This document shows, one piece after another, positions 8,464-16,123 of a DNA stretch of 41,376 nucleotides. The notes under the pieces are model-generated. The model was not told where the DNA came from and did no database searches. It saw only the letters and a program-made list of their open reading frames with translations. Location of the stretch: the NCBI GenBank assembly GCA_002347035.1, contig DEAM01000018.1, positions 1 to 41,376 on the forward strand, read 5' to 3'. This stretch comes from Gemmatimonadales bacterium UBA2982 (lineage in GTDB: Bacteria; Gemmatimonadota; Gemmatimonadetes; Longimicrobiales; Gaopeijiaceae). The translations under genes and the position numbers were made by a program. Numbering within the stretch: position 1 is the first letter of the stretch; every line of letters starts with the position of its first letter.

Positions 8464-8919
8464 ATGGCGCGGCACAAAACCAACGCAGCCCCTGAAACTG
8501 TGATATCGATCATTGCTCCTGGAATGTTGGTAGGGGGTGACTGTGAAACAGAAGGGACGCTTAAGGTGGAAGGTTCGGTAGAAGGTTCGATCCGCGCAGG
8601 TAAGGCGGTAGCCGTAGGAGAAGCAGGACGGGTCATTGGAGATATTACAACGCAAGATGCTGTCATTGCTGGCCAAGTCATTGGAAACTTGATGATAGGG
8701 TCGCGTCTCGAGCTTCAAGGCACTTCGCATATTGAAGGCGAGGTTTACGCCCTTCGAATCCAGGTCGAAGAAGGAGCTGTTCTCAACGGGCCAGTATATA
8801 CCGGAGAGACTGATGCTTCTGCCTCAAGGGATGAGGGAGGGTCTGGTTCCCAGGAAGAGCAACTTCCGATCGATGCCGGATCGTGGCACCAGCCTATGGC
8901 GGGTGCTCCGAAACGGTGA
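8464..8919 (+). CDS. Bactofilin family cytoskeletal protein
   Basis: With ATG 8464 this is a 151-aa bactofilin. The central domain (about residues 15-115) consists of short Gly/Val-rich beta-helical repeats such as GDCETEGTLKVEGSVEGSI and GEAGRVIGDITTQDAVIAG. The flanking ends are polar and disordered, as usual. Bactofilins polymerise without nucleotide and scaffold cell-wall enzymes or ParABS components. I prefer ATG 8464 because an AAGGGGAG Shine-Dalgarno sequence lies at about 8449-8456; an upstream in-frame ATG at 8410 would add 18 residues and leave 17 bases after the M23 gene. Placement directly after parB and an M23 peptidase is informative. Confidence 0.93.
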   Translation: MARHKTNAAPETVISIIAPGMLVGGDCETEGTLKVEGSVEGSIRAGKAVAVGEAGRVIGDITTQDAVIAGQVIGNLMIGSRLELQGTSHIEGEVYALRIQVEEGAVLNGPVYTGETDASASRDEGGSGSQEEQLPIDAGSWHQPMAGAPKR

Positions 8920-8928
8920 TTCACATGT

Positions 8929-9078
8929 TTCCCACAGCGCCTCAGGGATCTCGGGGTGCTTAGTATGAGTGGCGCTATACCACGTAACATGTTGTGGATA
9001 AGTGACTTACCTCGATGTATATGCGCCTCGTCGGGGTCGTTATTTCGCGCGAGTTGCTATTTCCACAAACTTTCCACA
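8929..9078. promoter_or_regulatory. Cluster of DnaA-box-like sequences
   Basis: In the gap between bactofilin and the Nif3-family gene there is one exact DnaA box on the minus strand (TGTGGATAA at 8993-9001). Degenerate boxes are at 8929-8937 (TTTCCCACA), 9059-9067 (ATTTCCACA) and 9070-9078 (CTTTCCACA), each with two mismatches to TTATCCACA. No clear AT-rich unwinding element is visible. It may be a DnaA-binding control region, a secondary origin element, or chance. Confidence 0.4.
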
Positions 9079-9101
9079 GCGGTGAGGGGGCAGGCCAGCC
9101 A

Positions 9102-9860
9102 GTGAAATTAGAATCTATCCTCCAATATATGGAAGGCTACTTAGATATTACAGGGTATGTGGATGACCCAAGGGCCGTTAACGGTCTGCAGGTTGGGGGG
9201 CCAGAGGACGTAGAGCATATCGTGGGGGCAGTAGATGCTTCGGAGGCATCTATAATGGAGGCAGTCGCTCGAGGTGCAGACCTTATGATTGTGCACCATG
9301 GACTGTTTTGGGCTGGGATACAGCCACTAACCGGCAGACATTTGCGGCGGGTGAAGCCGCTTATCGACAATAATGTCGCACTTTTTAGTTGCCACTTGCC
9401 GTTAGACTCGCACAGTGAGGTGGGGAATGCTGCCGTGCTTGGCCGGCAGCTTGGTGTGCATCTTGACGGGCGCTTCGGTCAGGTAGGGGGGAGGGAGATT
9501 GGGTGGCACGGGCACCTTACTGAATTCCTTGAAATTGAGGGGTTTAGGGCACGTGCGGCGGAGGTTCTGGGTGGTTCCCCACATGTGATCACGGGTGGGC
9601 CAGCGCTTATAGAGCGGGTCGGGGTTGTAACTGGGGCCGGCACTTCTGCACTAGAGGAGGCAGTCGAACTCGGGTTAGATGTTTTTGTAACGGGTGAAGG
9701 TCCACACCACACCCACTTCGATGCCATGGAGCTTGGGATCCACGTGCTTTTCGGCGGTCACTATGCGACGGAAACCTTCGGTGTTAAGGCGTTAGCGACC
9801 CACCTAGGTGAGCGCTTTAGTCTCCGCTCAGAGTTTATCGACCAACCAACAGGACTCTGA
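9102..9860 (+). CDS. Nif3-like dinuclear metal centre hexameric protein (GTP cyclohydrolase 1 type 2 family)
   Basis: A 252-aa protein when started at GTG 9102 (VKLESILQYMEGYLDI), which matches the usual family N-terminus. The frame remains open to ATG 9015, but the extra 29 residues run through the DnaA-box cluster and look non-coding. Family metal-binding motifs are visible: MIVHHGLFW, the CHLPLDSH segment, and HYATETFGVKAL near the C-terminus, where a GGH precedes it. Nif3/YbgI proteins are widespread, bind two metal ions, and have no firmly settled cellular role; the GTP cyclohydrolase label is family naming. An AGGGGG stretch at about 9085-9090 may serve as the ribosome-binding site. Confidence 0.9.
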   Translation: MKLESILQYMEGYLDITGYVDDPRAVNGLQVGGPEDVEHIVGAVDASEASIMEAVARGADLMIVHHGLFWAGIQPLTGRHLRRVKPLIDNNVALFSCHLPLDSHSEVGNAAVLGRQLGVHLDGRFGQVGGREIGWHGHLTEFLEIEGFRARAAEVLGGSPHVITGGPALIERVGVVTGAGTSALEEAVELGLDVFVTGEGPHHTHFDAMELGIHVLFGGHYATETFGVKALATHLGERFSLRSEFIDQPTGL

Positions 9861-9875
9861 TCTGGCAAGGTTTAG

Positions 9876-11519
9876 CTAGCGTCCGGACATCATCCTGACC
9901 CGAGCTGCCCTGAACTCTTGTCCTTCATGCCAATTTGGCCACCCGTCGTCGTCAGCAATTTCGAGGATTGTGAGAAGGCCGAGCAGACCATGCTGGACTG
10001 CACCGTCAAACACAAAATCTTCAGTAAATTCGTCGGATGGAGCGTGATAGTGATTTGCTGTGTAATTCTGTCTAATCTCATGACCTCGGCGTGGAGGATA
10101 GTCGGAGAAAGTCCAGCCGTGCTCGACGTATAAGGACGGGACACCTGCTTTCGCAAATGGAAAGTGGTCCGACCGGAAAAAGGTACCTACTTGGGGCTCA
10201 GGGTCTGGCATAAGGGTGAGGCCTAACTGAGCTGCACTGGCGCGGGCAAACGCCCCAAGCTCGCTTCTTTCTTCACCGAATACTGTGGCATCGGTCGTAA
10301 GACCCCAGAGGTTGGCTCCATCAAAATTGAACTCTGCTACGGTCTGTTCCAGTGGATAAAGTGGCGATTGGACATACCACTCAGCGCCGAGCAAGCCCTG
10401 CTCCTCGGCTCCGGTAGCAATAAAAAGTACCGAACGTTCTAAGGGTGTCCTCATCTCCGCTAGAGCGCGGCCCATCGCTAGGATAAGCGCGGTTCCCGAG
10501 GCATTGTCATAGGCTCCATTGTATATAGAGTCTCCGTCGATCACCTCACCTATTCCGAAGTGGTCATAGTGTGATGTCACCGTAATGTATTCATCAGGTC
10601 GCTCAGCACCCGGTAATAAACCCAGGACGTTTGAGGTTTCTACTTCCCTCGTGCTACTGCTAAGACCGGCTCTCACCGTAACGCCAGTCTCTAGTGGTGA
10701 GAATCCACGGTTCGCTGCAAGGGTTCTAAGCTCGTCATAGTCATGCCCGCCAAGAGCCAGGATCTCTTGAGCGAGGCTGCTAGAGACCCAGCCTAGGATT
10801 GTGGCTGGCTGCGGCCCGTCCGGGGTTAGCGGCAGAGAAAACTGTTCACCCGAAAAGCCGCCACGCACTACGCTCCATGGGTAACCTGCGGGCTCAGTCT
10901 CATGAACGATGAATGCCCCCAAGGCACCCTGACGAGCTGCCTCCTCATATTTATAGGTCCAACGGCCATAGTAGGTCATTGCAACGCCATCAAAGAGATC
11001 TGGGTCACTTGCAGGTGGAGGGGGGTCATTCACAAGGATGAGGATGTATTTGCCCGAGACATCGAGACCGGCAAAATCGTCCCAGTCATTTTCCGGTGCC
11101 TGGATTCCGTAACCCACAAAGACGAGTTCCGCTTCACCTTCAACGTTATCAGTCTCGGTATGACCACTACTTAAAACAAAGTCGTCAAGATAAGACGGCC
11201 TTATGACACCGGTCGTACTAGCGAAACTAAGGGATACAGATTCAGGAATGGGAGCCGTGCCTATTATTGGCACCCTCTGAAAGTAGGAACCATGCGGCGC
11301 TTCAAGCCCCATGCTCTCGAATTGGTGGGCAATATACTGCGCAGCCATACCCCCACCGGGATGTCCCGGGCCCCTGCCCATGAACAAATCGGATGATAGA
11401 ACACGCATGTGTTCCTCGATCTCGGCGGCGGAGATGTGAGGCACTTCAATGCGGTTGCTTGGCTCACACCCGGCAAATCCGAGAGAAAGAAAGAAGAGCG
11501 GAATGAAGGGGCGTGCCAA
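9876..11519 (-). CDS. M28-family metallopeptidase, predicted lipoprotein, with PA-type insert
   Basis: A 547-aa secreted peptidase when started at TTG 11519. The N-terminus is then a textbook lipoprotein signal (ARPFIPLFFLSLGFAGC, lipobox cysteine at residue 18). The frame is open to another TTG at 11630, which would bury that signal. A protease-associated-like region (VFVGYGIQAPENDWDDF) precedes the M28 catalytic domain: H317 in TSHYDHFG, the NGAYDNASGTA aspartate, the ATGAEEQGLLGAEW glutamates and a DHFPFAKAGVPS motif. All zinc-ligand positions look intact, so an active aminopeptidase or carboxypeptidase outside the cytoplasm is likely. It ends 15 bases from the convergent Nif3-family gene; it stands alone on the minus strand. 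Confidence 0.92.
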   Translation of the reverse strand: MARPFIPLFFLSLGFAGCEPSNRIEVPHISAAEIEEHMRVLSSDLFMGRGPGHPGGGMAAQYIAHQFESMGLEAPHGSYFQRVPIIGTAPIPESVSLSFASTTGVIRPSYLDDFVLSSGHTETDNVEGEAELVFVGYGIQAPENDWDDFAGLDVSGKYILILVNDPPPPASDPDLFDGVAMTYYGRWTYKYEEAARQGALGAFIVHETEPAGYPWSVVRGGFSGEQFSLPLTPDGPQPATILGWVSSSLAQEILALGGHDYDELRTLAANRGFSPLETGVTVRAGLSSSTREVETSNVLGLLPGAERPDEYITVTSHYDHFGIGEVIDGDSIYNGAYDNASGTALILAMGRALAEMRTPLERSVLFIATGAEEQGLLGAEWYVQSPLYPLEQTVAEFNFDGANLWGLTTDATVFGEERSELGAFARASAAQLGLTLMPDPEPQVGTFFRSDHFPFAKAGVPSLYVEHGWTFSDYPPRRGHEIRQNYTANHYHAPSDEFTEDFVFDGAVQHGLLGLLTILEIADDDGWPNWHEGQEFRAARVRMMSGR

Positions 11520-11715
11520 TTCAATATCGGGGGAAGCAGTTTCGATAATCGGCAAGAGTAGACCAAGGATGCTCAACCGCCAAGCGGGTATGTGGATCGC
11601 GAGCCCTATAAGGTCCGTTGCCGCTTCCAATCGGCTTGGGTACCATCTCTATCAATTGAGTTGACGGCAGGCGAGCAAAGTTTCCCCGTCCGCCGGCAAA
11701 TCAAGAGGGATTGTG

Positions 11716-11781
11716 ATGCACCGTTGGCTTCTAGTGGCCCTAGCCGCTTTTTGGACGATTAGGCACAGGCCATCGGTGCAT
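11716..11781 (+). repeat. Inverted repeat flanking the upstream start codon of the zinc-ribbon gene
   Basis: Perfect 8-base arms ATGCACCG (11716-11723) and CGGTGCAT (11774-11781) are separated by 50 bases. The right arm overlaps the first two bases of the ATG at 11780. Folding in RNA would hide that start and leave ATG 11810 free. The long loop makes this a modest structure. Confidence 0.4.
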
Positions 11782-12610
11782 GACCACTTCTCTTCAACGC
11801 GATGAGCAAATGAGTACCGGAGACAAGACAAGTCGCTGCACAGATTGTGGGAAGCCGGCTACAGGCAATTTCTGCCAGGAGTGTGGAGCACAGTTAGGAG
11901 GAAATTTCTGTAACCAGTGCGGTGTGGAAGTCGCTCTGGATGCAAGTTTCTGTAATAAATGTGGTGCTTCAGTAGGTGGGCCAGGAAGAAGGAAGGCTGC
12001 AGCCGCTGCAGTAGTGGGGGGTAATAATCTTCCATGGTGGATTGCTGGTGCGGCGATGTTTGTATTGATCATTGTTGTCGGCGTGAACGCGGTCCAACCA
12101 GGAGCGACAATCCCCCCCCCAGCTCCGCCGGTTGGAGATCCAGTTGGTGGCACTGCCACCGGAAGCCCACCCGACCTCTCTTCCATGTCCCCGCGGGAGG
12201 CTGCGGACCGTCTTTTCAATCGAGTGATGACAGCAGAATCAAGTGGAGATATAGGGCAGGCACAGCAGTTCATGCCTATGGCACTTGCCGCGTATGAAAG
12301 AGCTCGCCCGCTTGATCATGACGGCCTCTATCATCTTTCAGTGCTCAATAGGGTGGCCATGAACCTTGAGGAGTCAATTGCGAATGCGGCTGAGGTTTTG
12401 GCACAGGATTCTGATCACTTACTCGCCCTTGCTGCTGCTGCTCAAGCAGCCACTGAACTTGGACGGCTAGACGAGGCTGAGGCGTATTACCGCACCCTAG
12501 TTGAGGTTTACGACGTGGAGATGGCGACCCAAAAACCAGAATACTTGGACCACAGTGGAATCACGAACGATCTGAGAAATATAGCAGAGGACTTTTTGGC
12601 CGACCGCTGA
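11780..12610 (+). CDS. Zinc-ribbon membrane protein with TPR-like C-terminal region
   Basis: A 276-aa protein (266 aa if ATG 11810 is used). The N-terminal cytoplasmic part holds four CxxC knuckles (C20/C23, C32/C35, C44/C47, C58/C61), enough for two zinc ribbons of the double-zinc-ribbon type. A Lys/Arg-rich linker and one transmembrane helix (about 84-105) follow, then a Pro-rich stretch. The C-terminal region (about 130-276) is helical and resembles TPR repeats (LLALAAAAQAATELGRLDEAEAYYRTL). The architecture suggests a membrane-tethered scaffold or assembly factor, but no specific function is recognised. It is transcribed divergently from the M28 peptidase; the epimerase gene follows after 27 bases. 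Confidence 0.85.
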   Translation: MTTSLQRDEQMSTGDKTSRCTDCGKPATGNFCQECGAQLGGNFCNQCGVEVALDASFCNKCGASVGGPGRRKAAAAAVVGGNNLPWWIAGAAMFVLIIVVGVNAVQPGATIPPPAPPVGDPVGGTATGSPPDLSSMSPREAADRLFNRVMTAESSGDIGQAQQFMPMALAAYERARPLDHDGLYHLSVLNRVAMNLEESIANAAEVLAQDSDHLLALAAAAQAATELGRLDEAEAYYRTLVEVYDVEMATQKPEYLDHSGITNDLRNIAEDFLADR

Positions 12611-12637
12611 GGTCGCTGACCAGGTACCGTAAGCTCT

Positions 12638-13633
12638 ATGCGTGTCTTCCTGACCGGTGGAACGGGGTTGCTGGGTTCCCACCTTGCTCATGAACTCCGG
12701 AAACATGAGTGTGAGGTCGTAGCACTTCATCGCCGCGATTCGAAAACCCTTTTTCTAGAAGAGAACGAGTGCGATCTAGTTCAAGGTGACGTCCGGGATG
12801 ACGTTGCTGTTCTCGCTACAATGATGAAAGGATGTTCGCACGTGGTGCACGGTGCGGCGCTGGTTTACGCTGGCGGGTCATGGCCCCAAGTTCGTGCAGT
12901 CAATGTCGATGGGACCCGCAATGTGCTAACCGCGGCTCACGTAGCAGGGGTTCAGCACGCGGTGCATCTCTCGTCTGTAGCTGTTTACGGTGACAGTCCC
13001 GGGCCTGTGGACGAGACAAAGCTGACGGATTCAGATCTTCCTCCTGAAGACCTATATGCTCGTTCGAAGAGAGAGGCGGAGAAGGTGGCCCGGGAGATTG
13101 AGGAACAGCGGAACTTTCCAGTTACAATCATACGGCCGTCTGCCGTGTACGGTGAAAGAGATCGACTGATGGGTCCGGCCCTAGTTGATATTCTCCGGCT
13201 ACCCTTAGTGCCGATTTTCGGCCCCGGGAAAAATGCACTCCCGGTTGTTTATGCGGGAAACGTGGCAGTTGCCACGCGATTGGCAGTCGAAGCTGCTCAA
13301 GTGAGTAAGACGTACAACGTGGGTTTGGATCATGCGCTCACACAGCGGGAGTTATTCGAATATTTAGGTGCTGGGTTCGGAATTGATCCACGGTTCGTCA
13401 CTATTCCCGGCCCATTGGTGAAATCTGGAGGAGGTGTTCTGGCGAGGCTTGGCGTAAAAACACCAGGGGCCAAACATCTTCCCATCAACCGTTTAACAAA
13501 GCTTGTCTTGAGCGAGAACCCCTACCCTTCCGGCCTCATACGGGATGAGCTGCGATGGTCGCCTGCTTATGAACACCGTCCAGCGCTTGAACGGACGGGT
13601 CGTTGGTTGGCCCAGCACCCTATGACTCACTAG
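12638..13633 (+). CDS. NAD(P)-dependent epimerase/dehydratase (extended SDR family)
   Basis: A 331-aa extended short-chain dehydrogenase. The Rossmann motif GGTGLLGSH starts at residue 7, and the catalytic pair is Y140/K144 in YARSKREAEK. The serine/threonine site is in HLSSVAVYGDSPG, and IIRPSAVYGERD is typical of sugar epimerases and 3-beta-HSD-like enzymes. The C-terminal substrate domain is full length. The real substrate (nucleotide sugar, sterol-like or dihydroflavonol-like) cannot be told from sequence. It lies 27 bases after the zinc-ribbon gene and may share its transcript; a 323-base gap follows. Confidence 0.9.
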   Translation: MRVFLTGGTGLLGSHLAHELRKHECEVVALHRRDSKTLFLEENECDLVQGDVRDDVAVLATMMKGCSHVVHGAALVYAGGSWPQVRAVNVDGTRNVLTAAHVAGVQHAVHLSSVAVYGDSPGPVDETKLTDSDLPPEDLYARSKREAEKVAREIEEQRNFPVTIIRPSAVYGERDRLMGPALVDILRLPLVPIFGPGKNALPVVYAGNVAVATRLAVEAAQVSKTYNVGLDHALTQRELFEYLGAGFGIDPRFVTIPGPLVKSGGGVLARLGVKTPGAKHLPINRLTKLVLSENPYPSGLIRDELRWSPAYEHRPALERTGRWLAQHPMTH

Positions 13634-13956
13634 AGGTGATCCGGAAGGTTTTAAACCATTGTGGTGTTTAGTTAGGCTGACGGTGTTCAAGGTGTATTTT
13701 GGCTAAATTTAGTGACGACGGCATGTAAGTAAGAGACCGTATTTCAGTAAACTGTGACGCCATGTAGCTGAAGTGAGATGCAATTAAGGTGGCTGCGTAT
13801 ACATTGCTATATGTAAGGGAAAGTCGACCCGGAAGGAGGGGGATCAGCTTCTCTTATAATCAGGCAGGGTTGTGAGCTACCTCTCATAGTTTTTTTTTCA
13901 TAGCTCTAGGAACTGGTATTGTTCTTCTTCTTCCACCTTCTTTTAGACGTGTTTTA
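13634..13956. other. Long non-coding gap between the epimerase and lipA
   Basis: This 323-base stretch holds no credible gene. It contains a small palindrome (GGTTTTAAACC, 13647-13657) and two related stretches beginning GTGACG and containing ATGTA (13712-13733 and 13754-13773). It also contains a TATAAT at 13855-13860 with no matching -35, and a hairpin with a nine-T run (13871-13898). Downstream of that is a pyrimidine-rich tract (13921-13944). A weak promoter-like pair, TTGTTC (13919-13924) and TTTAGA (13942-13947) with 17-base spacing, lies just before the lipA GTG and would give an almost leaderless lipA transcript. Confidence 0.6.
13871..13898 (+). terminator. Intrinsic terminator-like hairpin with nine-T tract in front of lipA
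   Basis: TGTGAG (13871-13876) pairs with CTCATA (13883-13888; one G-U pair) around the loop CTACCT, and nine T residues follow almost directly (13890-13898). The stem is short and has few GC pairs, but the T-run is the longest in the intergenic regions of the window. It may end the epimerase transcript or act as an attenuator for lipA-pdh. GAGCTA (13874-13879) can also pair with TAGCTC (13901-13906), an alternative fold. Confidence 0.55.
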
Positions 13957-15051
13957 GTGGACTCAGACGTCATTACAGCCTATGGGTACGCACCAGCCGA
14001 CAAGGATACCGGCGTGGTGAAACCCAAAGGGAAATCCCAAATTCGGGCGCACGAGGGTGTCGTGACCCTTGAGCCTGGCTCGCGAAAGCCATCATGGCTC
14101 AAGGTGCTTTCACCGGGAGGACCGAACTATCTGCGTCTAAAGAAGATGATGCGCGCCAGGTCTCTCCATACCGTGTGTGAGGAGGCTGCCTGCCCAAATA
14201 TCGGTGAATGTTGGGAGGCGGGTACCGCCACGTTCATGATATTGGGTGATGTCTGCACTCGGGCTTGCAAGTACTGCGGCGTTGCCCATGGACTCCCTAC
14301 CGAGCTGGATCGGGATGAGCCACGACGGGTGGCACAAACCGTAAAAAAGATGGATCTCGAGCACGTTGTTATTACAAGTGTGAATCGAGATGAACTCTTA
14401 GACGGAGGGGCTTCGATTTACGCAGAGACGATCGACAGGATCATCAAGTCCGTGCCGGGGTGCTCTGTGGAAGTACTAATTCCGGATTTCAAGGGTGATG
14501 AGGTAGCGCTAAAGACAGTGATTGAAGCAGGCCCTGCGATTCTTGGGCACAATCTTGAGACAGTTGAACGCTTGCATCCTGAAGTACGTCCAGGGGGGAG
14601 GTACTGGCGCTCAATTTCATATCTTGGGGCTGTTAAACGAATTGATCCTAGGATGCTTACCAAGACTGGTATAATCTTAGGGATGGGAGAAAAGCCTGAG
14701 GAAATTCGGCAAGCTATGGCGGATTTACGAAAGGCCGCTGTGGATATCCTGACTCTCGGTCAATACCTGAGGCCATCGCCGATGCATATTCCTGTGGTGC
14801 GTTGGGTTAGTCCCGAAGAGTTCGCTACTTGGAAACAGGTGGGCGAGGACGAGTTTGGGTTTAAGCATGTGGAATCTGGCCCACTTGTCCGGTCCAGCTA
14901 CCATGCTAAAGAGCAGGCACGAGAAGTTGAGGCAGGAGGTCCTGGAATTATTCGGGAAGTACTTGAAGTAGACGTGCCGGCGCCGGCAGAAGCGCTCCCC
15001 CAGCTTGTTCAAGTTGAGCTGGGCCGACCGAGCACACAGAACGGAGTTTGA
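13957..15051 (+). CDS. lipA: Lipoyl synthase LipA (radical SAM)
   Basis: LipA inserts two sulfurs into octanoyl groups on carrier domains such as PDH E2, making lipoate. Both iron-sulfur cluster motifs are present: auxiliary cluster cysteines C74, C79 and C85 (CEEAACPNIGEC) and radical SAM cysteines C100, C104 and C107 (CTRACKYC). The C-terminal RSSY motif, whose serine binds the auxiliary cluster, is at 312-315. The 364-aa length exceeds the usual roughly 300: about 45 residues of N-terminal extension from GTG 13957 and a C-terminal tail of about 45 residues. A later GTG could be the true start. It heads the PDH operon, placing lipoate synthesis with its main user. Confidence 0.95.
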   Translation: MDSDVITAYGYAPADKDTGVVKPKGKSQIRAHEGVVTLEPGSRKPSWLKVLSPGGPNYLRLKKMMRARSLHTVCEEAACPNIGECWEAGTATFMILGDVCTRACKYCGVAHGLPTELDRDEPRRVAQTVKKMDLEHVVITSVNRDELLDGGASIYAETIDRIIKSVPGCSVEVLIPDFKGDEVALKTVIEAGPAILGHNLETVERLHPEVRPGGRYWRSISYLGAVKRIDPRMLTKTGIILGMGEKPEEIRQAMADLRKAAVDILTLGQYLRPSPMHIPVVRWVSPEEFATWKQVGEDEFGFKHVESGPLVRSSYHAKEQAREVEAGGPGIIREVLEVDVPAPAEALPQLVQVELGRPSTQNGV

Positions 15052-15055
15052 CACA

Positions 15056-16123
15056 GTGGCTCAGACGAAGATGAAGGGCTCGGAAGCCAGCGACGTTTTT
15101 GAGGCATATGGTGTGAGCACCGAACTCGCAATCGACCTTATGCGAGACATGCTTTTATGCCGTCGTTTTGAGGAAAAGGCTGAAGAGGCTTATGCGATTG
15201 GGAAGATTGGCGGCTTCTGCCATCTCCATATAGGACAAGAAGGCGCAGCTGCAGGCAGCATAAAGGCACTCGGGGAAGATGACTACGTGATTAGTGCGTA
15301 TCGATCGCATACGCAGGCTATAGCTAAGGGCGTGTCTCCGGACGCGGTGATGGCTGAATTATACGGTCGCGTCGACGGTTCGTCGGGTGGGAAAGGTGGC
15401 TCTATGCACATATTTGGTGCTGATGTGAACTTCATGGGTGGGCATGGGATTGTCGCTGCCCAAGTACCATTGGCAACGGGAATTTCGTGGAAAATAAAGT
15501 ATCGCAGGGAGAAAAATGTGGTCCTTTGCTTCATGGGTGACGCAGCTGTGAACCAGGGGGCTTTCCACGAATCACTCAATATGGCCGCGGTTTGGGAGCT
15601 TCCAGTAATTTACGTTGTAGAGAATAACGAGTACGGGATGGGCACTGCCTTCAATCGAGTGTCCACAACCAATATGGAAGAGAAGTCAGCCCCGCATGGT
15701 GTGAAGGGGATTACAGTGGATGGCCAAGATGTGCTAGCTACTTACACGCTCTTCCGGCAGCTAGTGCAAGATGTGCGAGAAAGACCGGGTCCGCACTTCG
15801 TGAACCTCGAGACTTACCGTTTCCGAGGTCATTCGATGTCAGACCCAGTATCGGGTACTTACCGGTCTACTGAGGAGGTGGAGCACCGAAAGGAAAAAGA
15901 AGATCCGATAGCGATTCTCCGGGATAAACTCTTTTCTGCTGGGGTTCTTGATCAGGGAATGCTTGAAGAGATGGATGCTGAGGCGCGGCAGATTGCTGCT
16001 GATGCTTCTGACTTCGCTGATGCTTCACCGGTACCAGATCTGGACTCATTGTATAAGCATGTTTGGGCGGATAAGAATTTGAATGGACGGCTCTTCTTCG
16101 ACGGTTGGAAGGAGCAAGACTAA
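15056..16123 (+). CDS. pdhA: Pyruvate dehydrogenase E1 component, alpha subunit
   Basis: A 355-aa E1alpha of the heterotetrameric PDH type. The thiamine diphosphate motif begins GDAAVNQG at 161 and runs through to VENNEYGMGT. The conserved loop YRFRGHSMSDP is present, as are GGSMH and the GHGIVAAQ segment. The protein decarboxylates pyruvate with PdhB. I chose GTG 15056, preceded by GGAG at 15042-15045 and 4 bases after the lipA stop; ATG 15071 is an alternative, and the frame is open further upstream inside lipA. The substrate could be another 2-oxo acid, but sequence features fit pyruvate better than branched-chain acids. Confidence 0.94.
   Translation: MAQTKMKGSEASDVFEAYGVSTELAIDLMRDMLLCRRFEEKAEEAYAIGKIGGFCHLHIGQEGAAAGSIKALGEDDYVISAYRSHTQAIAKGVSPDAVMAELYGRVDGSSGGKGGSMHIFGADVNFMGGHGIVAAQVPLATGISWKIKYRREKNVVLCFMGDAAVNQGAFHESLNMAAVWELPVIYVVENNEYGMGTAFNRVSTTNMEEKSAPHGVKGITVDGQDVLATYTLFRQLVQDVRERPGPHFVNLETYRFRGHSMSDPVSGTYRSTEEVEHRKEKEDPIAILRDKLFSAGVLDQGMLEEMDAEARQIAADASDFADASPVPDLDSLYKHVWADKNLNGRLFFDGWKEQD

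Noticed and set aside
9015..9101. Longer Nif3-family start at ATG 9015
   Set aside because: The extra residues run through the DnaA-box-like cluster and do not fit the family N-terminus; GTG 9102 does.
13855..13860. TATAAT as a lipA promoter
   Set aside because: There is no matching -35, and a transcript starting there would meet the hairpin and nine-T run almost at once.
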